In this document: positions 35,536-44,035 of the stretch, piece after piece
Layout: every line of letters starts with the position of its first letter
How positions within the stretch are numbered: the stretch's first letter is position 1
Position numbers and translations under genes: made by a program
Source of the DNA: Streptomyces toyocaensis
Lineage (GTDB): Bacteria; Actinomycetota; Actinomycetes; Streptomycetales; Streptomycetaceae
Assembly: GCF_000725125.1 (NCBI RefSeq)
Contig: NZ_JFCB01000009.1
Span: forward strand, 62,001 to 126,000
DNA: 64,000 nt
Direction of reading: 5' to 3'
Notes under the pieces: model-generated
Database searches by the model: none
Seen by the model: only the letters and a program-made list of their open reading frames with translations
What the model was told of the DNA's origin: nothing

Positions 35536-35632
35536 TGTCCCGCACACTTCAGCGTGCGACCGCCCGGGGGGCCGGGCCGTGGCCCCGCTGTTACCGGAGT
35601 GGCACCGGTTGCGGCTGCCGTACCCTTCCCCC

Positions 35633-36073
35633 ATGTCGCTCTACGCCGCGTACGCCGGCAACCTCGACGCGCGGCTGATGTCCCGCCGCGCACCGCACTC
35701 GCCGCTGCGCGCCACCGGCTGGCTGAACGGGTGGCGGCTGACGTTCGGGGGCGAGCACATGGGCTGGGAGGGCGCGCTCGCGACCCTCGTCGAGGATCCG
35801 ATCTCCCAGGTCTTCGTGTCCCTCTACGACATCGCCCCGATGGACGATGAGGCCCTCGACCGCTGGGAAGGGACCGGCGACCTGGACCTCTACCGGCGCA
35901 CACGGGTCCGCGCCCACACGCTGGACGGCGAGGAGTCCGCCTGGACCTACGTCCTGAACAGCTACGAAGGCGGCCTCCCCTCGGCTCGCTACCTGGGGGA
36001 GATCGCCGACGCCGCGGAGTCCGCGGGCGCGCCCCACGACTACGTGATGGAGCTGCGCAAGCGCCCGTGCTGA
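35633..36073 (+). CDS. Gamma-glutamylcyclotransferase-like protein
   Basis: 146 aa. It begins [16 protein letters not shown], the family substrate loop (Y-G/A-x-N), and later has [20 protein letters not shown] with the acid residue region of GGCT/AIG2 proteins. The substrate is unclear; bacterial members often act on gamma-glutamylamines. TACCCT (35621-35626) ends 6 nt before the ATG, with no Shine-Dalgarno, so it is probably leaderless. Confidence 0.82.
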   Translation: MSLYAAYAGNLDARLMSRRAPHSPLRATGWLNGWRLTFGGEHMGWEGALATLVEDPISQVFVSLYDIAPMDDEALDRWEGTGDLDLYRRTRVRAHTLDGEESAWTYVLNSYEGGLPSARYLGEIADAAESAGAPHDYVMELRKRPC

Positions 36074-36128
36074 GGGCACCTCGTCGGAAACGACAAGACA
36101 ACGATCGCCATCCCGTTCCCTCCGACAT

Positions 36129-36140
36129 CTACGCGCGTAG
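36129..36140. promoter_or_regulatory. CTACGCGCGTAG operator, site 1 (PNP)
   Basis: Perfect 12-bp palindrome centred 31 bp before the PNP start codon, in the -35 region of the likely promoter (TACCCT at 36153-36158, 7 nt before GTG). Identical to sites at 40175, 51567 and 63409, all before nucleoside genes. Confidence 0.75.
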
Positions 36141-36165
36141 GCGAGAACCGGCTACCCTCATCGGC

Positions 36166-36990
36166 GTGAACGCTTCTCTTCTTCCGGACGACATCCAGGG
36201 CGACCCGTACGCCGCAGCCGACGCCGCCGCCGTGCGCCTGCGCGAACTCACGGGCGCCGAGACCCACGACGTCGCCCTCGTGATGGGCTCCGGCTGGGCC
36301 CCGGCCGTGGACGCCCTCGGCACCCCCGAGGCCGAGTTCCCCGTCACCGAGCTGCCCGGCTTCCCGCCGCCGGCTGTCGAGGGCCACGGAGGCAAGATCC
36401 GCTCGTACCGCGTCGGCGCGAAGCGCGCCCTGGTCTTCCTGGGCCGTACGCACTACTACGAGGGCCGGGGTGTCGCGGCCGTCGCCCACGGCGTCCGCAC
36501 GGCGGTGGCCGCGGGCGCCAAGACGATCGTCCTGACCAACGGCTGCGGCGGCCTGCGCGCGGGCATGCGCCCCGGGCAGCCGGTCCTGATCAGCGACCAC
36601 ATCAACCTCACGGCCACGTCGCCGATCGTCGGCGCCAACTTCGTCGACCTCACCGACCTCTACTCGCCGCGTCTGCGGGCGCTGTGCAAGGAGATCGACG
36701 CGAGCCTGGAAGAGGGCGTCTACGCGCAGTTCCCCGGGCCGCACTACGAGACTCCGGCGGAGATCCGGATGGCCCGGGTGATCGGGGCGGACCTGGTCGG
36801 CATGTCGACGGTTCTCGAGGCGATCGCCGCGCGGGAGGCGGGGGCCGAGGTCCTGGGGATCTCCCTGGTCACGAATCTCGCGGCGGGCATGACGGGCGAG
36901 CCGCTCAACCACGAGGAAGTCCTCCAGGCGGGCCGTGACTCCGCGACGCGGATGGGGTCGCTGCTGGCGCAGGTGCTCGGCCGCCTCTAG
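36166..36990 (+). CDS. Purine nucleoside phosphorylase
   Basis: 274 aa, trimeric PNP family. It splits purine (deoxy)nucleosides with phosphate into base and (deoxy)ribose-1-phosphate. Motifs: VMGSGW phosphate loop (residues 41-46), RTHYYEGRG near 89-97, TNGCGGL near 125, [18 protein letters not shown]-like segment (here [17 protein letters not shown]) near 190 and [10 protein letters not shown] near 237. The start is GTG 36166; no Shine-Dalgarno, and TACCCT ends 7 nt upstream, so leaderless. The longer frame upstream would run through the operator. Confidence 0.93.
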   Translation: MNASLLPDDIQGDPYAAADAAAVRLRELTGAETHDVALVMGSGWAPAVDALGTPEAEFPVTELPGFPPPAVEGHGGKIRSYRVGAKRALVFLGRTHYYEGRGVAAVAHGVRTAVAAGAKTIVLTNGCGGLRAGMRPGQPVLISDHINLTATSPIVGANFVDLTDLYSPRLRALCKEIDASLEEGVYAQFPGPHYETPAEIRMARVIGADLVGMSTVLEAIAAREAGAEVLGISLVTNLAAGMTGEPLNHEEVLQAGRDSATRMGSLLAQVLGRL

Positions 36991-37069
36991 GCGGCGGAGC
37001 CGAACGCGGACGGGTACCCCATCCGTACCGGTGCTGGTGCCGGCCGGGGGCCGCTTCCGCCCGCCCGGC

Positions 37070-37511
37070 ACCCCGGGTGACCCGGCTGGGTTCACGCAGC
37101 CTGGCGCCTGCGGGGTGCCGTCGCGCCCCCTCCCCCACTCTCGGCCTCGCCCGAGCGGGAGGTACCGCCATCGCCCCTGGGCACTCGTGGAGGCACGACT
37201 GCCCGCGGAAGCCGAAGCGGCGGGCGGCACGTGGCGACCGGCAGCCGCGCGTGGCGTGTGGCACGCGTGGTGGTGCAGCCGCGCGTGGCGTGTGGCACGC
37301 GTGGTGGTGGGCGTGCTGTTGGCGCGTACGGCGGGAAGGGGACGGGGCGGGGGTGTCCGCCCGCAGTGACTGGCGCGTCCGCGCCCCAGCCCTTCCAGCG
37401 AACCCGGTCGCGCCGGTCCGAGGACGGACACCCCCGACCCGGCCCCGACCCACCCACCACCCGTAGGCGCTGCCCGAGCCCCCACCGCACAGCCCGCTGC
37501 GCCGCAGGCAC
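37070..37511. repeat. Dispersed composite intergenic repeat, long copy D
   Basis: Same orientation as copy B: 53-bp-family sequence and GGCGCCTGCGGGGTGCCGTC near 37105, the arm ending GCACGACTGCCCGCGG (37194-37209), a variable core, then the CCGAGGACGGACACCCCCGAC arm (37418-37438) and an end arm matched in copy C. The core here is a different 34-bp unit repeated twice (37241 and 37275), not the 25-bp unit. The stretch between PNP and the mutase gene holds no credible gene. Confidence 0.8.
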
Positions 37512-37548
37512 ACGACCCCCACCCGACCCAACGAGAGGCTGACCGACC

Positions 37549-39183
37549 GTGCAAGACGACGCCCTCCTCGCCCAGGCCCAGGCGTGGCTCGCCGAGGACC
37601 CCGACCCGGACACCCGCGAGGAACTCACCCGCCTCCTCGACGCCGGCGACCAAGCCGAGCTCGCCGCACGCTTCGGCGGCACCCTCCAGTTCGGCACCGC
37701 CGGCCTCCGCGGCGAACTCGGCGCCGGCCCCCTGCGCATGAACCGCTCCGTGGTCATCCGCGCCGCCGCCGGCCTCGCCGCGTATCTCAAGAAGCAGGGC
37801 CACACCGACGGCCTCGTCGTCATCGGCTACGACGCCCGCCACAAGTCGCAGACGTTCGCGCAGGACACCGCCGCCGTCATGACCGGCGCCGGCCTCAGGG
37901 CAGCCGTACTGAACCGCCCCCTCCCCACCCCCGTCCTCGCCTTCGCCATCAGGCACCTCGGCGCGGTCGCCGGCGTGGAGGTCACCGCCAGCCACAACCC
38001 GCCCCGCGACAACGGCTACAAGGTGTATCTCGGCGACGGCTCCCAGATCGTCCCCCCGGCCGACGCGGAGATCGCCGCCGAGATCACCGCCGTGGGCTCG
38101 CTCACCACGGTCCCCCGCCCCACGGAAGGCTGGGAGACCCTCGACGACACCGTCCTGGACGCCTACCTCGCCCGCACCACGCACGTCCTGGCGGAGAACT
38201 CCCCCCGCACGGCCCGCACCGTCTACACGGCCATGCACGGCGTCGGCAAGGACACCCTCCTCGCCGCCTTCGCACGGGCCGGATTCCCCGCCCCCGCCCT
38301 CGTCGCCGAGCAGGCCGACCCGGACCCGGAGTTCCCGACCGTCGCGTTCCCCAACCCGGAGGAGCCCGGCGCGATGGACCTCGCCTTCGCGAAGGCCCGC
38401 GAGACCGACCCCGACCTGGTCATCGCCAACGACCCCGACGCCGACCGCTGCGCCGCCGCCGTCAAGGACGGCGCCGACTGGCGCATGCTGCGCGGCGACG
38501 AGGTCGGCGCGCTGCTCGCCGCCCACCTGGTCCGCCGCGGAGCGACCGGCACGTTCGCGGAGTCGATCGTGTCGTCGAGCCTCCTCGGCCGCATCGCCGA
38601 GAAGGCCGGCCTCCCCTACGAGGAGACGCTGACCGGATTCAAGTGGATCGCGAGGGTCGAGGGCCTGCGCTACGGCTACGAGGAAGCCCTCGGCTACTGC
38701 GTCGACCCGGACGGCGTGCGCGACAAGGACGGCATCACGGCGGCGCTGCTCCTCACGGAACTGGCCTCCGAGCTCAAGGAGGACGGCCGTACCCTCCTCG
38801 ATCTGCTCGACGACCTCGCCCTGGAGCACGGCCTGCACGCCACCGACCAGCTCTCGGTCCGGGTGAGGGACCTCGGCGTCATCACCTCCGCGATGCGCCG
38901 CCTGCGCGAGCAGCCGCCCACGGAGCTGGCCGGCCTGCGCATCACCAGGGCCGAGGACCTCACCGGGGGCACGGAGAAGCTCCCGCCCACGGACGGCCTC
39001 CGCTACACCCTGGAAGGCGCGCGGGTCATCGTGCGTCCCAGCGGCACGGAGCCGAAGCTGAAGTGCTACCTCGAGGTGGTCGTCCCGGTCGCGTCGAGGG
39101 CCGGCCTCCCCGAGGCCCGCACGCGGGCGGCAGCGCTCCTCGGGCGGATCAAGCAGGACCTGTCCGAGGCAGCCGGCATCTGA
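37549..39183 (+). CDS. Phospho-sugar mutase (phosphoglucomutase/phosphopentomutase, PGM2-like)
   Basis: 544 aa alpha-D-phosphohexomutase. The catalytic phosphoserine is S148 in VTASHNPPRDNGYK, metal loop NDPDADR near 290, sugar loop GYEEALGY near 375, phosphate loop RPSGTEPKLK near 503. Length and motifs match the PGM2/bacterial phosphopentomutase-like branch rather than phosphomannomutase ManB. Lying between PNP and deoC, it probably converts (deoxy)ribose-1-phosphate to the 5-phosphate, a job done elsewhere by the unrelated DeoB. GTG 37549 with GAGAGG upstream. Confidence 0.87.
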   Translation: MQDDALLAQAQAWLAEDPDPDTREELTRLLDAGDQAELAARFGGTLQFGTAGLRGELGAGPLRMNRSVVIRAAAGLAAYLKKQGHTDGLVVIGYDARHKSQTFAQDTAAVMTGAGLRAAVLNRPLPTPVLAFAIRHLGAVAGVEVTASHNPPRDNGYKVYLGDGSQIVPPADAEIAAEITAVGSLTTVPRPTEGWETLDDTVLDAYLARTTHVLAENSPRTARTVYTAMHGVGKDTLLAAFARAGFPAPALVAEQADPDPEFPTVAFPNPEEPGAMDLAFAKARETDPDLVIANDPDADRCAAAVKDGADWRMLRGDEVGALLAAHLVRRGATGTFAESIVSSSLLGRIAEKAGLPYEETLTGFKWIARVEGLRYGYEEALGYCVDPDGVRDKDGITAALLLTELASELKEDGRTLLDLLDDLALEHGLHATDQLSVRVRDLGVITSAMRRLREQPPTELAGLRITRAEDLTGGTEKLPPTDGLRYTLEGARVIVRPSGTEPKLKCYLEVVVPVASRAGLPEARTRAAALLGRIKQDLSEAAGI

Positions 39184-39190
39184 GCGGACC

Positions 39191-39219
39191 CCACGCGGGG
39201 CGAACAGCGCCCCGCGTGG
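39191..39219 (+). terminator. Terminator after the mutase gene
   Basis: Perfect 12-bp stem CCACGCGGGGCG (39191-39202) against 39208-39219 with loop AACAG, 7 bp past the stop. Confidence 0.88.
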
Positions 39220-39355
39220 CCCACTCGGGCGCCACCCGGCCCAACACCCGGCCCAACACCCGGTCCACGCCACTCGGGCGCCTCCCGGCCCAACACCCGG
39301 CCCACGCCACCCGAGCCCCGCCTCACCGGCCCAATGCCACCCGGCCGCGTGCCGC
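39220..39355. repeat. Imperfect 49-bp tandem repeat with nested CGGCCCAACACC units
   Basis: CCACTCGGGC starts units at 39221 and 39270, a decayed third begins near 39308, and CGGCCCAACACC recurs inside. No coding signal. Unrelated to repeats A-D. Confidence 0.75.
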
Positions 39356-39360
39356 CCCGC

Positions 39361-40059
39361 TCACCCCACGGCCAGCAGAACCGCCAGCAGCACGGCCCCC
39401 GCGACAGCCGGCCCCGCGATCTCGTAGGCCCACCGCACGGTCACCTCGCCCTGCGCCGCCTCGGCCCCCTGCCGCCGCTCGTGCAGCTCGCGCATCTCGG
39501 CCATGGCCCGGTCGCTCTCGGCCTGCCGGGGAGCCTCGGAAACGCCCCCCGGGCCGGACCCACGGCCGCCGCGGCCCCCGGCCGCCCCGCCGTCACCGCG
39601 GGCGGCCTGCCGCGCCACCCGCGCCTCGTGCCGTGCCGCCTTGCTGCGGGCCCGCAGCGAGACCGGGAGGGCCCAGAGCTGGTACTTGGTGCCGGAGTCG
39701 TCGACGACCTCGTTGGAGAACCCGGACCGCAGCGAGGCGACCTGCCCCCAGGGCAGCACGATCACGCGGAACGGGTTGCGGACGCGCAGCCGGTCCTCGT
39801 TCACGTAGACGGCGGGGCGCAGGGTGTAGGCGACGACCAGCGGCACGAGCAGGAGCATCACGGCGAGGGAGAGCCAGGGGGTGCGGCCCTCTCCGGCGAC
39901 CACCGCGTCGATGCCGAGCCAGCCGATGATGGCGAGCAGCAGCACACCACCGACGAGGCCCGCGGGCGAGCGGTAGATCCGGTCCTGGAACTGGGGCGCC
40001 GCGGGCTCAGCAGGCCTCGTGGGCTCCGGGCCGGGCGACTGGGGGTCGGGGGTCGTCAT
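39361..40059 (-). CDS. Membrane protein with bacterial PH domain
   Basis: 232 aa from ATG 40059. A Pro-rich start, membrane helices at about 34-52 and 62-82, then a PH-like domain (about 83-140) with RPAVYVNEDRLRVRNPFRVIVLPWGQVASLRSG. An Arg/Gly-rich coiled stretch (140-205) and a third helix at the C-terminus (about 213-232) follow. Such bPH proteins are common in actinobacteria and of unknown role. Divergent from deoC. Confidence 0.85.
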   Translation of the reverse strand: MTTPDPQSPGPEPTRPAEPAAPQFQDRIYRSPAGLVGGVLLLAIIGWLGIDAVVAGEGRTPWLSLAVMLLLVPLVVAYTLRPAVYVNEDRLRVRNPFRVIVLPWGQVASLRSGFSNEVVDDSGTKYQLWALPVSLRARSKAARHEARVARQAARGDGGAAGGRGGRGSGPGGVSEAPRQAESDRAMAEMRELHERRQGAEAAQGEVTVRWAYEIAGPAVAGAVLLAVLLAVG

Positions 40060-40174
40060 GCACCCGATTCTGCACGACGCCTCCGCCGAAGCCGTACGCG
40101 GTGGACACCGCACGCCACCCCGCACCGCGGGCCCCCCGCCCACCCACGAGATGCCCCACGGGGCTGTACAGCCG

Positions 40175-40186
40175 CTACGCGCGTAG
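40175..40186. promoter_or_regulatory. CTACGCGCGTAG operator, site 2 (deoC)
   Basis: Perfect palindrome ending 1 bp before TATGCT (40188-40193), which itself ends 6 nt before GTG 40200. A bound protein would cover the promoter core. Identical to the sites before PNP, add and the nucleoside ABC ATPase gene. Confidence 0.78.
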
Positions 40187-40199
40187 ATATGCTCGTCTG

Positions 40200-41159
40200 G
40201 TGACCATGCCCACCACTGCACCAAACGCTCTCAGCGACGTCACCGCGTCCGACGGCACACTGCGCCGCTTCCTCCACGGGCTGCCCGGCGTCGACGCGGT
40301 CGGCCTGGAGGCGCGTGCCGCTTCCCTCGGCACCCGCTCGATCAAGACGACCGCGAAGGCGTACGCCATCGACCTCGCCATCTCGATGGTCGACCTGACG
40401 ACGCTGGAAGGCGCGGACACCCCGGGCAAGGTCCGGGCGCTCGGCGCGAAGGCGGTCCGCCCCGACCCGACCGACCGCACCACGCCCTCCACGGCGGCGG
40501 TCTGCGTCTACCCCGACATGGTGGCCACGGCGAAGGAGGCCGTCGCCGGCTCCGACGTCAAGGTCGCCTCCGTCGCCACCGCCTTCCCGGCCGGCCGCGC
40601 CCCGATCGCCGTCAAGCTGGCGGACGTCCGCGAGGCCGTCGCCGCCGGTGCGGACGAGATCGACATGGTCATCGACCGCGGGGCGTTCCTCGCGGGGCAC
40701 TACAAGAAGGTGTACGACGAGATCACCGCCGTGAAGGAGGCCTGCGGGACGAACGCCCGCCTCAAGGTCATCTTCGAGACGGGCGAGCTGTCGACGTACG
40801 ACAACATCCGCCGGGCGAGCTGGCTCGGCATGCTGGCCGGGGCCGACTTCATCAAGACCTCGACCGGCAAGGTCGCCGTCAACGCGACCCCCGCGAACAC
40901 CCTCCTCATGCTGGAGGCGGTCCGCGACTTCCGCGCACAGACGGGCGTCCAGGTCGGTGTGAAGCCGGCCGGCGGCATCCGCACGTCCAAGGACGCCATC
41001 AAGTTCCTGGTCCTGGTCAACGAGACCGTGGGCGAGGACTGGCTGGACAACCACTGGTTCCGCTTCGGCGCCTCCTCGCTGCTGAACGACCTGCTGATGC
41101 AGCGCCAGAAGCTGGCAACCGGCCGCTACTCCGGCCCCGACTACGTGACGGTGGACTGA
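40200..41159 (+). CDS. deoC: Deoxyribose-phosphate aldolase
   Basis: 319 aa from GTG 40200 (317 from ATG 40206). It cleaves 2-deoxyribose-5-phosphate to acetaldehyde and glyceraldehyde-3-phosphate. The Schiff-base lysine is in ADFIKTSTGK (K217 counting from ATG 40206), with KVIFETGEL (near 187) and KPAGGIRT (near 248) carrying the other active-site lysine. The -10-like TATGCT ends 6 nt upstream of GTG with no Shine-Dalgarno, favouring the GTG as a leaderless start. Two aldehyde dehydrogenase genes follow in an operon. Confidence 0.94.
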   Translation: MTMPTTAPNALSDVTASDGTLRRFLHGLPGVDAVGLEARAASLGTRSIKTTAKAYAIDLAISMVDLTTLEGADTPGKVRALGAKAVRPDPTDRTTPSTAAVCVYPDMVATAKEAVAGSDVKVASVATAFPAGRAPIAVKLADVREAVAAGADEIDMVIDRGAFLAGHYKKVYDEITAVKEACGTNARLKVIFETGELSTYDNIRRASWLGMLAGADFIKTSTGKVAVNATPANTLLMLEAVRDFRAQTGVQVGVKPAGGIRTSKDAIKFLVLVNETVGEDWLDNHWFRFGASSLLNDLLMQRQKLATGRYSGPDYVTVD

Positions 41160-41164
41160 TCACC

Positions 41165-42601
41165 ATGGCATCCGCATTCGAGTACGCACCTGCGCCCGAG
41201 TCCCGCTCGATCGTCGACATCGCGCCGTCGTACGGCCTGTTCATCAACGGGGAGTTCACCGAGGCCGCCGACGGCAAGGTCTTCAAGACGGTCTCCCCCT
41301 CCACCGAGGAGGTCCTCTCCGAGGTCGCCGAGGCCGGTGAGGCGGACGTCGACCGCGCGGTGCAGGCCGCCCGCAAGGCGTTCGAGAAGTGGTCGGCGCT
41401 GCCCGGCTCCGAGCGCGCGAAGTACCTGTTCCGCATCGCCCGGATCATCCAGGAGCGCAGCCGCGAGCTGGCCGTCCTGGAGACCCTCGACAACGGCAAG
41501 CCGATCAGGGAGACCCGCGACGCCGACCTCCCCCTGGTCGCCGCGCACTTCTTCTACTACGCCGGCTGGGCGGACAAGCTCGACCACGCCGGTTACGGCG
41601 CGAACCCGCGCCCCCTGGGCGTGGCCGGCCAGGTCATCCCGTGGAACTTCCCGCTCCTGATGCTCGCGTGGAAGATCGCCCCGGCCCTCGCGACCGGCAA
41701 CACGGTCGTCCTGAAGCCCGCCGAGACGACCCCGCTCTCGGCGCTGTTCTTCGCGGACATCTGCCGTCAGGCGGGCCTGCCCAAGGGCGTCGTCAACATC
41801 CTCACCGGCGACGGCCGCGCCGGAGCCGCGCTGATCGCCCACCCGGACGTCGACAAGGTCGCCTTCACCGGCTCGACCGCCGTGGGCAAGCAGATCGCCC
41901 GCACGGTCGCGGGCACCCGCAAGAAGGTCACCCTCGAACTGGGCGGCAAGGGCGCCAACATCGTCTTCGACGACGCACCCGTGGACCAGGCCGTCGAGGG
42001 CATCGTCAACGGCATCTTCTTCAACCAGGGCCAGGTCTGCTGCGCCGGCTCCCGCCTGCTGGTCCAGGAGTCGATCCACGACGAGCTGCTGGACTCCCTG
42101 AAGCGGCGCCTGGGCACGCTCCGTCTCGGCGACCCGCTGGACAAGAACACCGACATCGGCGCGATCAACTCCGCCGAGCAGCTGGCCCGGATCACCGCGC
42201 TGGCCGACCGGGGCGAGGCGGAGGGCGCCGAGCGCTGGTCCCCGGCCTGCGAACTCCCGCAGAACGGATTCTGGTTCGCGCCGACGCTGTTCACGAAGGT
42301 CACCCAGGCGCACACGGTCGCCCGCGACGAGATCTTCGGCCCGGTGCTGTCCGTCCTCACCTTCCGCACACCGGACGAGGCCGTCGCCAAGGCCAACAAC
42401 ACCCCGTACGGCCTGTCGGCGGGCATCTGGACGGAGAAGGGTTCGCGCATCCTGGCGGTCGCGAACAAGCTCCGCGCGGGCGTGATCTGGTCCAACACGT
42501 TCAACAAGTTCGACCCGACGTCGCCGTTCGGCGGCTACAAGGAGTCGGGCTTCGGCCGCGAGGGCGGCCGCCACGGCCTGGAGGCGTACCTCGATGTCTG
42601 A
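41165..42601 (+). CDS. Aldehyde dehydrogenase (ALDH16-like full-length partner)
   Basis: 478 aa, NAD(P)-dependent aldehyde oxidation. NAD-binding IPWNFPLLM (near 158-166), FTGSTAVGK (234-242), general base E258 in LELGGK, nucleophile C292 in GQVCCAG, and EIFGPVLSV near 390, all intact. It starts 5 nt after the deoC stop and overlaps the next gene by 8 bp, so it is co-transcribed. The likely substrate in context is the acetaldehyde released by DeoC. Confidence 0.9.
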   Translation: MASAFEYAPAPESRSIVDIAPSYGLFINGEFTEAADGKVFKTVSPSTEEVLSEVAEAGEADVDRAVQAARKAFEKWSALPGSERAKYLFRIARIIQERSRELAVLETLDNGKPIRETRDADLPLVAAHFFYYAGWADKLDHAGYGANPRPLGVAGQVIPWNFPLLMLAWKIAPALATGNTVVLKPAETTPLSALFFADICRQAGLPKGVVNILTGDGRAGAALIAHPDVDKVAFTGSTAVGKQIARTVAGTRKKVTLELGGKGANIVFDDAPVDQAVEGIVNGIFFNQGQVCCAGSRLLVQESIHDELLDSLKRRLGTLRLGDPLDKNTDIGAINSAEQLARITALADRGEAEGAERWSPACELPQNGFWFAPTLFTKVTQAHTVARDEIFGPVLSVLTFRTPDEAVAKANNTPYGLSAGIWTEKGSRILAVANKLRAGVIWSNTFNKFDPTSPFGGYKESGFGREGGRHGLEAYLDV

Positions 42602-43484
42602 CGCACGACTTTCCGTACTGAAGACCTACAAGCTGTATGTCGGCGGGAAGTTCCCGCGTTCCGAGAGCGGCCGGGTGTACGAGGTGACGGACTCCAAGAA
42701 CAACTGGCTGGCCAACGCCCCGCTCGCGTCCCGCAAGGACGCCCGTGACGCGGTGGTCGCCGCCCGCAAGGCGTTCGGTGGCTGGTCCGGCGCGACGGCG
42801 TACAACCGCGGCCAGATCCTCTACCGGATCGCGGAGATGCTCGAGGGCCGCAGGGGCCAGTACGTCCGTGAGGTCGCCGACGCCGAGGGCCTGTCGAAGT
42901 CGAAGGCCGCCGACCAGGTGGACGCGGCGATCGACCGCTGGGTCTGGTACGCGGGCTGGACCGACAAGATCGCCCAGGTGGTCGGCGGCGGCAACCCGGT
43001 CGCGGGTCCGTTCTTCAACCTGTCCTCCCCCGAACCGACGGGCGTGGTCGCCGTACTGGCCCCGCAGGCGTCGTCCTTCCTGGGCCTGGTCTCGGTGGTC
43101 GCCCCGGTGATCGCGACGGGCAACACGGCGGTCGTGGTGGCGTCCGAGCGGTCCCCGCTCCCCGCCCTCTCCCTGGGCGAGGTGCTGGCCACCTCCGACC
43201 TGCCCGGTGGCGTGGTCAACATCCTCTCCGGCCGCACGGCGGAGATCGCCGCCCCGCTGGCCGCCCACCAGGACGTCAACGCGATCGACCTCGCGGGCGC
43301 CGACGAGGCGCTGGCGAAGGAGCTGGAGATCGCGGCCGCGGACAACCTGAAGCGCGTTCTCCGTCCACAGCCTGTGGACAACTGGTCGGCGACGCCCGGC
43401 ACCGAGCGCATGACGGCGTTCCTGGAGACCAAGACCGTGTGGCACCCGACGGGGTCGCTGGGCGCGTCGGGCTCCGCCTACTGA
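42594..43484 (+). CDS. Truncated aldehyde dehydrogenase-like protein without catalytic cysteine
   Basis: 296 aa, overlapping the preceding ALDH by 8 bp. It resembles the N-terminal NAD-binding part of ALDHs (residues 10-215: LYVGGKFPRSESGR, GWSGATAYNRGQILYRIAEMLE, VATGNTAVV-like near 175). The FTGS motif is replaced by IDLAGAD near 227. The catalytic half with Cys and EIFGP is absent, so it cannot be an active ALDH alone. The frame is clean and coding bias normal, so it is probably a real subunit rather than a decayed gene. It may pair with the upstream enzyme. Confidence 0.82.
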   Translation: MSDARLSVLKTYKLYVGGKFPRSESGRVYEVTDSKNNWLANAPLASRKDARDAVVAARKAFGGWSGATAYNRGQILYRIAEMLEGRRGQYVREVADAEGLSKSKAADQVDAAIDRWVWYAGWTDKIAQVVGGGNPVAGPFFNLSSPEPTGVVAVLAPQASSFLGLVSVVAPVIATGNTAVVVASERSPLPALSLGEVLATSDLPGGVVNILSGRTAEIAAPLAAHQDVNAIDLAGADEALAKELEIAAADNLKRVLRPQPVDNWSATPGTERMTAFLETKTVWHPTGSLGASGSAY

Positions 43485-43509
43485 GCGGCGCCCCACCCAC
43501 AGCCGGAGC

Positions 43510-43543
43510 GCCGTGCCCCTTCTCCGTCCGGGAGGGGTACGGC
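43510..43543. terminator. Terminator between the deoC operon and the secreted protein gene
   Basis: 11-bp stem (43510-43520 against 43533-43543, one G-T pair) between convergent stop codons. Confidence 0.7.
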
Positions 43544-43568
43544 GTTCCGCCGCCGCACCCCCGCCCGG

Positions 43569-43907
43569 TCAGCTCCTCAGCAGGTCCGTCGCCTGCCCGG
43601 CCCCCGGAATGCTGCCGACCGACGGCGCCTGGGCGACCGGACCGGTCACCTCCCGGGAGTCCACCGCCCGGAAGTCGGCGATCTGTGTGCTGACGCCGTT
43701 GTCGAGCGGGTCGACGCCCGTGCCGGCGAGCGGGTTGGGCTTGAGGTCCGCGACCGTACCCACGACCTGGCCGGCATCGCCGAGAAGTGCCTCGGAGTCC
43801 GCGGCCGCCGCCGTGGCCGCGCCGACGCCGAGGGCCACGCCCGCGGTCGCCAGGACGGTCAGGGCGCGTCGGGCGGTCGGCGTCTTGGGTGCCTTGTGTC
43901 GGGCCAT
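43569..43907 (-). CDS. Small secreted protein
   Basis: 112 aa from ATG 43907 with AGGTGG about 8 nt upstream. Signal peptide about residues 1-36 (RRALTVLATAGVALGVGAATAAAA), then a mature part of about 76 residues with no cysteine and no known domain. It is similar in size and composition to the secreted protein at 49906-50253. Function unknown. Confidence 0.72.
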   Translation of the reverse strand: MARHKAPKTPTARRALTVLATAGVALGVGAATAAAADSEALLGDAGQVVGTVADLKPNPLAGTGVDPLDNGVSTQIADFRAVDSREVTGPVAQAPSVGSIPGAGQATDLLRS

Positions 43908-44035
43908 CGCTGTGCCACCTATTGCCTTCGCTGGGTGATCGGTTCGACGCGAAGAGTAGTGGAGATGTGACGCGCGCTTCAAAGCCGCACCTCGGGGTCG
44001 TACGCCACCCGAACGATGCCCCACACTGGTGTCCC

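Noticed and set aside
43362-43381. DnaA-box-like TTGTCCACA (minus strand, 43381-43373) facing a second TCCACAG
   Set aside because: It matches the Streptomyces DnaA box, but it is inside the truncated ALDH gene, isolated, with no dnaA/dnaN context or box cluster.
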